From Niameybacter massiliensis (GTDB lineage Bacteria > Bacillota > Clostridia > Lachnospirales > Cellulosilyticaceae): a stretch of 64,000 nucleotides of DNA. Under the pieces are notes generated by a model that was given only the letters and a program-made list of their open reading frames with translations, did no database searches and was not told the DNA's origin. Below are positions 36,639 to 45,907 of the stretch, one piece after another; the first letter of the stretch is position 1; each line of letters starts with the position of its first letter. Made by a program: the position numbers and the translations under genes. The stretch lies in contig NZ_LN875034.1 in the NCBI RefSeq assembly GCF_001282685.1, forward strand, positions 312,157 to 376,156, given 5' to 3'.

Positions 36639-37346
36639 GTGAAGACATTTATCTTTTTAGGTATTGTACTATTAACAAATATTATTCAAGGCATAACTGG
36701 TTTTGCAGGTACAGTCTTAGCTATGCCATTTTCTATTTTACTACTAGGTATAGATGTAGCTAAACCGCTTTTAAACATTATAACTTTAGTAGCGTGTATA
36801 CTAATTGTATTTGAATCCTATAAGGATATTGTATGGCAAGAGTTTTTAAAGATGACACTGATTATGTTGGTTGGAGTCTTTGTAGGAGAGTATATCTACA
36901 CTCTTTTCCCAGTAGATATTTTGCTTACAATTTATGCAGTCTTTATTATAGCTATTGCTTTAAAAGGGATTTTTGTGAAGAAAGAATATGAAGTAAGTGA
37001 TGCTATCTTGATAGGTGTTATTGTACTAGCGGGTATTGTACATGGTATGTTTCTTTCAGGTGGGCCACTTCTTATTATTTATGCGGTTAAGAAATTACCT
37101 AATAAAGGAGAGTTTAGAGCCACATTAGCGCCTGTATGGATTGTGCTGAACACTTATCTACTCATTAAACAATTTATAGGTGGTCTTATAACGCCTAATA
37201 TTATGACGTTATCTTTATTCGCTCTCCCAGTTTTGATTGTAGCTATTATTATAGGTAAGAAGCTTTACTATAAGATGAGCCAAAAGGCCTTTCTTATGCT
37301 CTCTTATATCCTACTTCTAATTTCAGGTATAAGCTTACTCATTTAA
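36639..37346 (+). CDS. TauE/SafE (TSUP) family transporter
   Basis: 235 residues, about seven to eight membrane helices, the family's GITGFAGTVLAMP repeat near the start and GMFLSGGPLLI in the second half. Family members export sulfite, sulfonates or related anions. Substrate here unknown. GTG start with AAAGGAG upstream. Confidence 0.87.
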   Translation: MKTFIFLGIVLLTNIIQGITGFAGTVLAMPFSILLLGIDVAKPLLNIITLVACILIVFESYKDIVWQEFLKMTLIMLVGVFVGEYIYTLFPVDILLTIYAVFIIAIALKGIFVKKEYEVSDAILIGVIVLAGIVHGMFLSGGPLLIIYAVKKLPNKGEFRATLAPVWIVLNTYLLIKQFIGGLITPNIMTLSLFALPVLIVAIIIGKKLYYKMSQKAFLMLSYILLLISGISLLI

Positions 37347-37347
37347 A

Positions 37348-37398
37348 AATAATTGCCCCATTATTGAAGGTATCAATAATGGGGCAATTATTTTTTTT
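37348..37398 (+). terminator. Terminator of the TSUP gene
   Basis: 20-base perfect arms (37348-37367 with 37373-37392) and T-run to 37398. Confidence 0.9.
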
Positions 37399-37492
37399 AT
37401 AAAAACTTTAAGAAAAAATGAACCAAAGGGCGTATACTTGTCTCTATAGTAATAGGTGCACCTAATAAGCGTGAGAAGATGGAGGAAATGAA

Positions 37493-38062
37493 GTGGATGA
37501 AATAGAAATTGTACAAAAGGCAAAACAAGGCGATATGCATGCCTTTGAATTGCTTTTTGAAGGGTATAAGGCAAAGGCTATGCGAACGGTATATTTGATG
37601 ACAGGTAACCCGCATACAACAGAAGATATTGTACAAGAAGCCTTTACAACGTGCTATTTGTCTCTTCATACCTTGAAGCAGCCAGAGTATTTTAAGACTT
37701 GGTTTTTTAAACTTCTAACACGCCTTACATGGAGAACAATGAAAAAGGAAAAAGGTCTTGTACCTACTGATACAATCAATGAGATTATGGAGCTGGCAGA
37801 TGCCAAAGCCAAAGTAGATATTATGGAGGAGGTACAAGATAGAAACGAAATCTATAGCCAAATCCTTAAGTTAGATTACAAATTACAAACAACAATTATT
37901 TTGTATTACTATAATGAACTCACTGTCAAAGAAATAGCAAAGGTGATGGGATGTTTAGAAGGAACAGTTAAATCTAGACTTTATACAGCAAGAAAGCAAC
38001 TTAAGCTTCATTTGATAGAAGAAGGCAAACAACATAAATCAAAGGAGGCGTATGGGATATGA
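37493..38062 (+). CDS. ECF sigma factor (second)
   Basis: 189 residues. Sigma-2 about 18-85 (TEDIVQEAFTTCY, FKTWFFKLLTR), sigma-4 about 120-175 (NELTVKEIAKVMGCLEGTVKSRLYTARKQLK). GTG start with TGGAGG upstream. The stop overlaps the start of the next gene by 4 bases (ATGA). Confidence 0.9.
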   Translation: MDEIEIVQKAKQGDMHAFELLFEGYKAKAMRTVYLMTGNPHTTEDIVQEAFTTCYLSLHTLKQPEYFKTWFFKLLTRLTWRTMKKEKGLVPTDTINEIMELADAKAKVDIMEEVQDRNEIYSQILKLDYKLQTTIILYYYNELTVKEIAKVMGCLEGTVKSRLYTARKQLKLHLIEEGKQHKSKEAYGI

Positions 38063-38850
38063 ATAAACAAGAGCAAGACTCAAGAATTAAGCAAGTGCTT
38101 ACGGATAAAGCAAATGGAATAAATGAAAATGCAGTATCTTTTAGAAAGATACAAGCAGCTATATATGAAAAGGAGCAAAATGAAATGAAACAAGGAAAGT
38201 TCTCTTTTAAAAATAAGAAAAAAGCAATGATAGCAAGTTTTTGCTGTATAGCATTACTCTCAGGAAGTCTTATTGCAGGGACCATTGCAAAAAGCTGGAT
38301 AGGTCATGGAGACCATAGGTATCAAACATTCCCAACAGCACAAAAGGTTCAAAAAGATTTAGGTTTTGTACCTAACTATGTAGAAAGCTTACCAGGGGGA
38401 TTTGAATTTGTATTTGGTGGAAAGGATGAATCCTCTCTGGTAGATGAACAAGGTAAGTCTATTGTAGATACTAAAGGGATGTCATTATGCTATGCACAAC
38501 CAGGTAGTAAAGATATGCTCACATTAGGTGTAGAGCAAATACCACAACAATACATGACATATGATCATATGCAAGTATTAGAAAATACTTATAAAGGTTA
38601 TACATTCTACTTTGATGAGCAAATGTACAAATTCGTTCCAGCAGATTACGTATTAACAGAAGAAGATAAAAATGCACAAGCAGCTGGGACATTGGAAATT
38701 AGCTATGGTTCAGATGAAGTAACAATAGAACAAATCCAAAGCATTTGGTGGAATGATGGAGATATTCGCTACTATATTATGGGTAGTGACTTTGGCTTTA
38801 CATCAGATGAAATGGTAGAGATGGCTCAGGCTGTTATTGATGCAAACTAA
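38059..38850 (+). CDS. Membrane anti-sigma-like protein (DUF4367/DUF4179 type)
   Basis: 263 residues. Cytoplasmic stretch 1-52 with no zinc motif, membrane helix about 56-76, then an extracellular domain of about 185 residues with DUF4367-like features (PNYVESLPGGFEF, YYIMGSDFGFTSDEMVEMAQAV). Probably the partner of the sigma factor it overlaps. Confidence 0.8.
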   Translation: MNKQEQDSRIKQVLTDKANGINENAVSFRKIQAAIYEKEQNEMKQGKFSFKNKKKAMIASFCCIALLSGSLIAGTIAKSWIGHGDHRYQTFPTAQKVQKDLGFVPNYVESLPGGFEFVFGGKDESSLVDEQGKSIVDTKGMSLCYAQPGSKDMLTLGVEQIPQQYMTYDHMQVLENTYKGYTFYFDEQMYKFVPADYVLTEEDKNAQAAGTLEISYGSDEVTIEQIQSIWWNDGDIRYYIMGSDFGFTSDEMVEMAQAVIDAN

Positions 38851-38890
38851 TTACAGATAGGGCTATGGCAGAAGTAATATTTATAGATCT

Positions 38891-38953
38891 GAAATAGTAA
38901 AAGGGTTATAAGACTAGAGATTACCACTAGTTTTATAGCCCTTTTACTATTTC
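38891..38953 (+). terminator. Terminator of the second ECF operon
   Basis: Very long stem (38891-38916 region with 38927-38953), core AGTAAAAGGG/CCCTTTTACT. Confidence 0.85.
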
Positions 38954-39040
38954 AACATGTCCAAACCTTAAGAAATCGTAAGTAAAAATGAGGAAAATAA
39001 AATGTTACAATTAAGTATGAAAATAGAAGGAGGAGTAATA

Positions 39041-40666
39041 ATGAACAGAATAGTAAATCAAAGTGTTATTGGGGTCATATGTGGCATAATCATTTTTCCA
39101 TTAATCTTTCCTTTTGGGCATGAGTTACCGCAAGCAGCTAATGAAACGCCACCTGTAATTGATTTAACAGGACTCTATTCATCTAGTGAGGCATGGGAAC
39201 AAAGTTATAAAGAAGTAACTAAGCAGATTAATACATTATCAGAATATGAAGGTCAGCTTGATGATGAAAATAAATTAGAAGAATGTCTTAAGCTAGATGA
39301 GAAGATTAATAAGGACATGGAGAAATTACATGTCTATACCATATTGAAGACCAGTATGGATCAAGCTGATCAACAAGCTATAGCACAAAAGGGCAAAATT
39401 CAGCAACTACAAACGGATTATTTTGAAAAGGGTGCATTTCTCATGCAAGACTCTGAAGATGAAGCATACGCTGATGAAGGCGATAACTTTTATATGAGAA
39501 TGGAGTCTATGTTAGGTCAAATAGATACTGTTTATGAACAAATTTTATATGCTGATAATGATGGAATAAGTGAAGAAGACTATAACCAAAAGCTTAAAAA
39601 TAGACAATATAGTTTAGCGGCTCTTTATAATATGGAAGTTTCTAAAGAAGTTATCTTTAGCCAAACGCTAGGCTATGACAACATCCTTGCATATCTTACT
39701 GAGAAACAAGGGGTTGATGAAGAGGTTTATGAAGTAGCCAAAAGAGAAGTAAAGAAAATGAAACCTTTATTAGAACGTTATATAGAACTAAGTAGCAATA
39801 TGAATATACATATTTCACCAGAGCAATATACTTATGATCATGTACCAGAATTAATTCAAGAAGCCTACCAAATGTTTGGACCAACATATACAGATATTGC
39901 AAAGCAAGCATTTGAAGAGAATTGGATTGATCCTTTTAGAGCACCTCATAAAAGTGAAGGCGCTTTTGCAATAGGTACTTATACAACTCATCCTTATATT
40001 GTCTTAAACTATGAAGAGACGCCAGATGGATTAGCTACAGTAGCTCATGAGTTAGGACATGGTATACATTATGAGTTATCAAGAAACAATCAACCTTATG
40101 AAAAATGGCAAGCAGATATTTTTGCTGCAGAAATTGCATCAATAGCAGCAGAACAAAGCATTTATAATACTATTTATCAAAATGCAGAAACAACAGAGGA
40201 AAAGCAATCTGCTTTAATATTAAAGGCTGAAAGTTTATTTAATACGCTTTTTTATCAGATGACCATTGCAGAGTTTGAGGAGAAGGCTTATAAGCTTGTG
40301 GAAAGCGGAGAAACACTAACAGCTGAAACACTTAATAGGATATGGGAAGAAGCAAATAAGGCGTACTACGAAGAAAGTTACTCACAAGAGGCAGCTTGGG
40401 CAGGTATTTCACATATCTTTGAAAACTTTTATACATTCCAATATGCAACGGACTTTGTAGCAGCAGAAGCTGTAGTGTCAGAACTTATGAATGGAAATGA
40501 AGAAATGCAGAACAAGTGGATCAAGTTCTTACAAAGTGGAGGAGAAAAAGCAGGCTATGAGCTCACTAAAGAAGTACTAGGCATTGACCTAAAAAAACCA
40601 CAGTACTATGAAAATGTAGCAGCTCAGTTTGAAGCTTGTCTCGATGAGCTTGAGATGATTAGCTAG
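39041..40666 (+). CDS. M3-family oligoendopeptidase-like protein with N-terminal membrane segment
   Basis: 541 residues from ATG 39041 with AAGGAGGAG upstream. An earlier ATG at 39002 lacks a site. Zinc site HELGH (H336, E337, H340) and a downstream glutamate region FAAEIASIAAEQ as in PepF/M3B. Residues about 9-26 are hydrophobic, so unlike most M3 enzymes, which are cytoplasmic, this one may be exported or anchored. It would cut short peptides. Confidence 0.88.
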   Translation: MNRIVNQSVIGVICGIIIFPLIFPFGHELPQAANETPPVIDLTGLYSSSEAWEQSYKEVTKQINTLSEYEGQLDDENKLEECLKLDEKINKDMEKLHVYTILKTSMDQADQQAIAQKGKIQQLQTDYFEKGAFLMQDSEDEAYADEGDNFYMRMESMLGQIDTVYEQILYADNDGISEEDYNQKLKNRQYSLAALYNMEVSKEVIFSQTLGYDNILAYLTEKQGVDEEVYEVAKREVKKMKPLLERYIELSSNMNIHISPEQYTYDHVPELIQEAYQMFGPTYTDIAKQAFEENWIDPFRAPHKSEGAFAIGTYTTHPYIVLNYEETPDGLATVAHELGHGIHYELSRNNQPYEKWQADIFAAEIASIAAEQSIYNTIYQNAETTEEKQSALILKAESLFNTLFYQMTIAEFEEKAYKLVESGETLTAETLNRIWEEANKAYYEESYSQEAAWAGISHIFENFYTFQYATDFVAAEAVVSELMNGNEEMQNKWIKFLQSGGEKAGYELTKEVLGIDLKKPQYYENVAAQFEACLDELEMIS

Positions 40667-40708
40667 AAATTGATATGAAGGAAAAAGATGAAAGGCTAAG
40701 AATGGAGG

Positions 40709-40735
40709 AGAGGTCGCTGAAATGACCTCTTTTTT
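40709..40735 (+). terminator. Terminator of the M3 peptidase gene
   Basis: AGAGGTC 40709-40715 pairs with GACCTCT 40724-40730, T-run after. Confidence 0.85.
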
Positions 40736-40822
40736 GTATTTTTGATAGTGCAGAATTCATTGGAAATAAAACATGAACGTGGTAGAATAGAGGCAACTTA
40801 TAACAGATGCGGAGGAAAAATG

Positions 40823-41332
40823 ATGAAAAGACAAGATTACATTTCATGGGATGACTATTTTATGGGTATTGCCCTTCTTGCTGCTAGACGTAGTAAGGAC
40901 CCAAGTACTCAAGTAGGGGCGTGCATTGTAAGTGGTGATAACTCAGACCATACACGACCAAATACGATTTTAAGTGTAGGATACAATGGGCTTCCAATTG
41001 GATGCGAAGATGACCAGTTTCCATGGGGAAGAGAAGGGGATTTCTTAGATACAAAGTATCCATTTGTGGTACATGCAGAGCTTAATGCTATTTTGAATGC
41101 ACAAGGGAAATCGTTAGTGGGATCTAAATTATATGTAGCACTTTTCCCTTGTAATGAATGTTGTAAAGCAATTATTCAATCGGGTATTAGAGAAGTCATT
41201 TATCTTTCAGACAAGTATGCGCAAACGGATGCAGTAAGAGCATCGAAGAAAATGTTTGAAGCAGCAGGTGTGAAGCTAACAAGGTTAGAAACAGCTACTG
41301 AGAGTATCAAATTAAAATTTGATGTAGAGTAA
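40823..41332 (+). CDS. comEB: Deoxycytidylate deaminase (ComEB-like)
   Basis: 169 residues from ATG 40823 (GGAGG 7 bases upstream; the ATG at 40820 is the alternative). Cytidine/dCMP deaminase zinc site: HAE (in FVVHAELNAIL) and PCNECC. Also DPSTQVGACIV and GYNGLP typical of dCMP deaminases. Converts dCMP to dUMP for dTMP synthesis. Confidence 0.92.
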   Translation: MKRQDYISWDDYFMGIALLAARRSKDPSTQVGACIVSGDNSDHTRPNTILSVGYNGLPIGCEDDQFPWGREGDFLDTKYPFVVHAELNAILNAQGKSLVGSKLYVALFPCNECCKAIIQSGIREVIYLSDKYAQTDAVRASKKMFEAAGVKLTRLETATESIKLKFDVE

Positions 41333-41412
41333 GATTTGAGGCTATGGAAGTAGCATTGATGGATGAGTCGTTGAATATGATAGAGTATAAGATCATATAA
41401 GGAGAGATGCAT

Positions 41413-41799
41413 ATGGGAGACGCCCTAGTTTTTTCTATTATTGCATGTATATGTGGTGGCATTTTTGAAGCAATAGGAGTGACAGCATTTAAGCTAGATC
41501 ATCCCATTCACTTTTGGTCGGGAACAGTTATAAAAAGTGAAGAGATAACAGACATTAAAGCCTATAATAGAGCTAACGGATGGATGTGGGTAATCTATGG
41601 TGCATGCTATATTTTAGCAGGAATAGTAGCCTTTTATAAAATGGCCTATGGTGGTGTCATACTGGGTGTAAGTGCCATGCCTGGGATGTTTGTACTGATG
41701 GGAACCTATGTAAGCATCGAGAAGAAATATCGTGTCAAAAAGGCTGAAACAATAGAAGAAAAGCTAAGACGTCAAATGAAAGATGATGCATTCAAATAA
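41413..41799 (+). CDS. Small membrane protein of unknown function
   Basis: 128 residues from ATG 41413 (AAGGAG 8 bases upstream). Three membrane segments (about 4-20, 55-75, 80-100) and a charged C-terminus. Pattern AYNRANGWMWVIYGACYI resembles DUF3784-type proteins but the match is not certain. It lies 23 bases before the ogt gene and may be cotranscribed. Confidence 0.7.
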   Translation: MGDALVFSIIACICGGIFEAIGVTAFKLDHPIHFWSGTVIKSEEITDIKAYNRANGWMWVIYGACYILAGIVAFYKMAYGGVILGVSAMPGMFVLMGTYVSIEKKYRVKKAETIEEKLRRQMKDDAFK

Positions 41800-41822
41800 G
41801 CATAGAAGGTGGTGTACAAAAG

Positions 41823-42296
41823 ATGAAGGTTATACAATACTATCATTCCCCTATTGGACCAATAGGCATTATTGAAGAAGAGCAAGCGATTACCCGTATT
41901 CTTTATCCAGGTGAAATACTAGAAGAAGTGGTGAAGGAAGAAGAAACAAGCTTGCTAAAAGAAGCGAAGAAACAAATGGATGCATATTTTGCAAACCAGC
42001 TTCAACAATTTGATTTGCCTTTAAGACCAGTAGGTACACCTTTTATGCAAGAGGTATGGAAAGCCCTTTTAGACATCCCTTATGGAGAACTTAGATCTTA
42101 TAAAGATATTGCTGAGGCAGTAGGAAGAAACAAAGCATACCGTGCAGTAGGTCTTGCCAATAATCGTAATCCTATTCCTATCATCATTCCATGCCATAGA
42201 GTTGTTGGAGCTAATGGCAAGCTAGTTGGCTATGGCGGAGGACTTGAAATCAAAGAATATTTAATAGAGTTAGAACAAAAAAGTGTTAGAGATTAA
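41823..42296 (+). CDS. ogt: Methylated-DNA-protein-cysteine methyltransferase (Ogt)
   Basis: 157 residues. Acceptor C124 in PCHRV (residues 123-127), helix-turn-helix YKDIAEAVGRNKAYRAVG (93-110) with the arginine finger, and the closing YGGGLEIKEYLIELE. Suicide repair of O6-alkylguanine. A terminator overlaps its stop codon. Confidence 0.95.
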   Translation: MKVIQYYHSPIGPIGIIEEEQAITRILYPGEILEEVVKEEETSLLKEAKKQMDAYFANQLQQFDLPLRPVGTPFMQEVWKALLDIPYGELRSYKDIAEAVGRNKAYRAVGLANNRNPIPIIIPCHRVVGANGKLVGYGGGLEIKEYLIELEQKSVRD

Positions 42297-42314
42297 ATTC
42301 TCTAACACTTTTTT
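42277..42314 (+). terminator. Terminator overlapping the end of ogt
   Basis: AAAAAAGTGTTAGAGA from 42277 pairs with TCTCTAACACTTTTTT ending at 42314. Confidence 0.88.
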
Positions 42315-42415
42315 GTATAGAGTTTTTTATTTTAAAATAAAAATAGTTTAGATAAGTATAGTTGTTTAAAGAAACATATATTTAAGTATAAGGAAAATAA
42401 GGGAGTTGAAAACCG

Positions 42416-44104
42416 ATGAATAGAGTAGAAGGGAGTAAGGATTATATTATTGAACATCTGTTATCACGAGAAATCTTAAGTGGTCTATACCCTAATATTC
42501 AATTTTATACTTTGACACCAAGAATTTCTCACATCGTAGTACCGGAATATGCAAATAAGGAATTAGATGAATTAAGAAAGGCTGGTATAGGTATATTTAC
42601 ACCTATATTATTTGGTCTTGATATAGAAGAGGCGCTAGAAGAGGTAAATATATCATCCTTTCATGAATCACCTCTAGGAGAATTAACAGGAAAAGGTACA
42701 TTGATAGGTTTTGTGGACACGGGAATTCAATATACCAATCCAATCTTTCAATACGAAGATCGTACAACACGTATTAAATCTATATGGGATCAGAGCATAG
42801 AGGGTAATCCACCAATTAATTATGGAATGGAGAACTATGATTTTGGTTCTGTATATACAGAAGAGGATATTAATAAAGCCTTATTAGCTGAGAACCCTTA
42901 TGAGATAGTACCCTCACAAGATACCAATGGACATGGGACATATCTTGCAGGTGTTGCGGCAGGTAAAGATAGAATAGGAGATACAAGATATATAGGAGGT
43001 GCACCCGATGCAGATATTGTTGTAGTTAAGCTAAGAGAGGCTAAGTCGTATCTGAGAGAAGAGAATCTATTACCAGATGAAGTAGCTGCTTACCAAGCTA
43101 ATGACATTATGGAGGGGATTAACTATTTAGTAAGTGTGGCTATTAATCTCAATAAGCCAATCGTCATTTGTTTAGCTCTAGGGAGTAACCAGGGTGCTCA
43201 TAATGGTTTAACAATAATAGAGCGCTTTCTAAACAGCTTTGCAGATATCTATAATGTTATCTTGGTATCATCATCAGGAAATGAAGGAAATAAGGCACAT
43301 CATTATGCTGGTACTATTAAACAAGGGGAGAAACAAGAAATAGAAATTAATGTTGAAGAAGGAGAAAAGGGATTTACAGTTCATTTATGGGCTACAGGTT
43401 CAGATAAAATTTCTGTAGGATTTAGAACACCTCTAGGCAATACAATACAAGAAGTTCCTACAATATTTACTGAAGTACAAAGCTTCTCCTTTAATCTAGA
43501 AAAGAGTAGAGTGACTTTAGACTATGAATTTCCTAATTTAATTACAGGAAGTCAAAGTGCTGAACTCAAATTTATAAATCCTATAGCTGGAATATGGAAG
43601 TTATATATCTACGGAAGCAAGATACTGTTTGAAGAATATGATCTTTGGCTTCCAAGAGAGGAATTTATTAAGCAAGGAACAAGGTTTCTAAGACCAGATC
43701 CTCTTACAACAGTAAGTATTCCGTCAACTGCAGAAAAGTTAATAGTTGTGGGGAATTATGATGTATTAAGTAATGGCATCTATCCGTCATCAGGGAGAGG
43801 ACCGACGACTAATGCAATAATCAAACCAGATATTATAGCTCCTGGCGTAAATATATTAGGACCTAATCTGGATGGGGGATATATACCTATGACAGGAACA
43901 GGAGCATCTACGGCGATAACTGTTTCAGCTTGTGCCCTTTTATTACAGTGGGCAATTATAGAAGGTAGGTTTCCTATTATTAATACAAATATAGCTCGCA
44001 CAATTCTCATTAGAGGAGCAAAAAGGGATGCTAATGTAACTTATCCAAATCCTATAGAGGGATATGGAAAGCTAGATCTAAGAGAAAGCATACAAAATAT
44101 TTAA
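42416..44104 (+). CDS. CspB-like subtilase (S8), copy 1, Ser-to-Gly at the nucleophile position
   Basis: 562 residues, no signal peptide. A prodomain-like region (1-90) precedes the S8 fold: D101 (GFVDTGIQYT), H173 (NGHGTYLAG) and the oxyanion Asn in SSSGNEGN. The jelly-roll insert of CspB-type proteins lies at about 300-420. The nucleophile motif GTSMA reads GTGASTA, so glycine 496 aligns with the catalytic Ser. A serine is present two residues later (S498). Csp subtilases cleave pro-SleC during spore germination, and some clostridial copies are pseudoproteases. The first of three tandem paralogues, AGGGAG upstream. Confidence 0.88.
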   Translation: MNRVEGSKDYIIEHLLSREILSGLYPNIQFYTLTPRISHIVVPEYANKELDELRKAGIGIFTPILFGLDIEEALEEVNISSFHESPLGELTGKGTLIGFVDTGIQYTNPIFQYEDRTTRIKSIWDQSIEGNPPINYGMENYDFGSVYTEEDINKALLAENPYEIVPSQDTNGHGTYLAGVAAGKDRIGDTRYIGGAPDADIVVVKLREAKSYLREENLLPDEVAAYQANDIMEGINYLVSVAINLNKPIVICLALGSNQGAHNGLTIIERFLNSFADIYNVILVSSSGNEGNKAHHYAGTIKQGEKQEIEINVEEGEKGFTVHLWATGSDKISVGFRTPLGNTIQEVPTIFTEVQSFSFNLEKSRVTLDYEFPNLITGSQSAELKFINPIAGIWKLYIYGSKILFEEYDLWLPREEFIKQGTRFLRPDPLTTVSIPSTAEKLIVVGNYDVLSNGIYPSSGRGPTTNAIIKPDIIAPGVNILGPNLDGGYIPMTGTGASTAITVSACALLLQWAIIEGRFPIINTNIARTILIRGAKRDANVTYPNPIEGYGKLDLRESIQNI

Positions 44105-44164
44105 GATAAATAATAGAAGCTTAAACATATACTTAAATATAAATGAATGAGGGAGCTGAATGAG

Positions 44165-45853
44165 ATGGAGAGTAGACAAACAACTAGGGATTATATTATA
44201 CAGCACATTATGTCAGTAGAAGCTCTAAGAACAATATATCCTACAGTTAAATTTTATGAACTAGCCCCTGGGATTTCGCATATAGCAATTTCTGAAGGAC
44301 AAGAAGCAGAACTCAATAAGATTAAACAAGGAGCTGTCGCAGTATTTACTCCCATATTAATGGGGTTAAATATAAGTGGGGTATTGGAAGAGACAAATAT
44401 ACAGCCCTTTCAACAAGGTTCTTTTATCGAGTTAACAGGTAAGGGTACGATGATAGGATTTGTTGATACGGGTATTCAGTATACTAATAATCTCTTTAAA
44501 TATGAAGATAATACAACACGTATAAAGGCCATATGGGATCAAACTATAGAAGGCAATCCGCCAATGAATTATGGAGTAGACAACTATGATTTTGGTTCAG
44601 TATATATGGAAGAAGACATTAATAGGGCACTAGCTTCTGAAGACCCTTATAGTATTGTACCCTCTAGAGATAGCAATGGACATGGAACCTACTTAGCAGG
44701 TGTTGCAGCAGGTAAGGATAGAACAGGTGCGGTAGGCTATACAGGAGGTGCACCTGATGCAGATATTGTTGTTGTCAAATTAAGAGAAGCTAAAGAATAT
44801 CTAAAAAGAGAAAATTTGTTACAAGAAAATGCTGTGGCGTATGAAGTAAATGATATTATGGAGGGGATTAATTGTCTTATAAAGTTTGCCCATGATTTAG
44901 ATAAAACCATTGCTATATGTATAGCCCTAGGAAGTAATTATGGTGCCCATAATGGATTGACATTAATAGAAAGGTTTCTGAATGATAAATCCAATGTTTA
45001 TGATGTTATTCTTGTGTCTTCAGCAGGCAATGAAGGTAACACTTCTCATCATTATTCTAATAGGGTTAAGCAAGGTGAAACGCAAGAGATAGAGATTAAT
45101 GTTGGTGAAGGTGAAAAGGGAGTTGCATTTGCTATATGGGCTTCTGGTGTAGATAAGCTTGAAGTAGGTTTTAGAACACCATTAGGAAATAATGTAGATG
45201 TAGTTCCTATTAATTTCGAAGAAAGACAAGAGTTTAAATTTAATTTAGAAAAAAGTCAGGTTACCATAGATTATGAATTTCCAAATCTCACTACAGGCAG
45301 TCAGAGTATAGAGGTGAGACTTGTAAATCCGGTGCCAGGAATATGGCGGCTTTATGTACATGGAAAATATATATTGTCAGGAGATTATAATATATGGCTT
45401 CCAAGAGAAGGATTTATAAAAGAAAGTACAAGATTTCTAAGACCAGATCCAGAAACAACGGTTTGTATACCTTCTACTGCAGACAAGGTAATCGTAGTTG
45501 GAGGATATGATATAGTAACTCAAGGGATATGTCCATCATCAGGAAGAGGACCTACAACTAGTGAGGTAATTAAACCAGATATTATAGCTCCAGGGGTCAA
45601 TGTACCAGGACCAGATTTGATAGGGGGATATACAACGAAGACAGGAACGGGAGCAGCGGCAGCGATTACTACAGCAGCCTGTTCATTATTATTGCAATGG
45701 GCGGTAGTAGAGCAGAATTTTAATATTATTAATACAAGTATTGCAAAGACTATCTTAATAAGAGGAGCAAAAAGAAGTCCGGGAATAAGTTATCCCAATC
45801 CAGTAGAGGGGTATGGAAAATTAGATTTAGAGAGTAGTATTGAGAATGTTTAG
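44165..45853 (+). CDS. CspB-like subtilase (S8), copy 2, no serine in the nucleophile motif
   Basis: 562 residues from ATG 44165, chosen by GGGAG 9 bases upstream and by matching the MESRQ start of copy 3. D101, H173 (NGHGTYLAG) and GNEGN are kept. The nucleophile motif is GTGAAAAIT: G496 at the catalytic position and no serine anywhere in the motif, so peptidase activity is very unlikely. The best candidate for a CspC/CspA-like pseudoprotease. Lies 60 bases after copy 1. Confidence 0.9.
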   Translation: MESRQTTRDYIIQHIMSVEALRTIYPTVKFYELAPGISHIAISEGQEAELNKIKQGAVAVFTPILMGLNISGVLEETNIQPFQQGSFIELTGKGTMIGFVDTGIQYTNNLFKYEDNTTRIKAIWDQTIEGNPPMNYGVDNYDFGSVYMEEDINRALASEDPYSIVPSRDSNGHGTYLAGVAAGKDRTGAVGYTGGAPDADIVVVKLREAKEYLKRENLLQENAVAYEVNDIMEGINCLIKFAHDLDKTIAICIALGSNYGAHNGLTLIERFLNDKSNVYDVILVSSAGNEGNTSHHYSNRVKQGETQEIEINVGEGEKGVAFAIWASGVDKLEVGFRTPLGNNVDVVPINFEERQEFKFNLEKSQVTIDYEFPNLTTGSQSIEVRLVNPVPGIWRLYVHGKYILSGDYNIWLPREGFIKESTRFLRPDPETTVCIPSTADKVIVVGGYDIVTQGICPSSGRGPTTSEVIKPDIIAPGVNVPGPDLIGGYTTKTGTGAAAAITTAACSLLLQWAVVEQNFNIINTSIAKTILIRGAKRSPGISYPNPVEGYGKLDLESSIENV

Positions 45854-45907
45854 AAAAATTTGGTTTAAGCATTAGTATAGATTAATAAATAGGGGGAGTT
45901 GAGGTGA

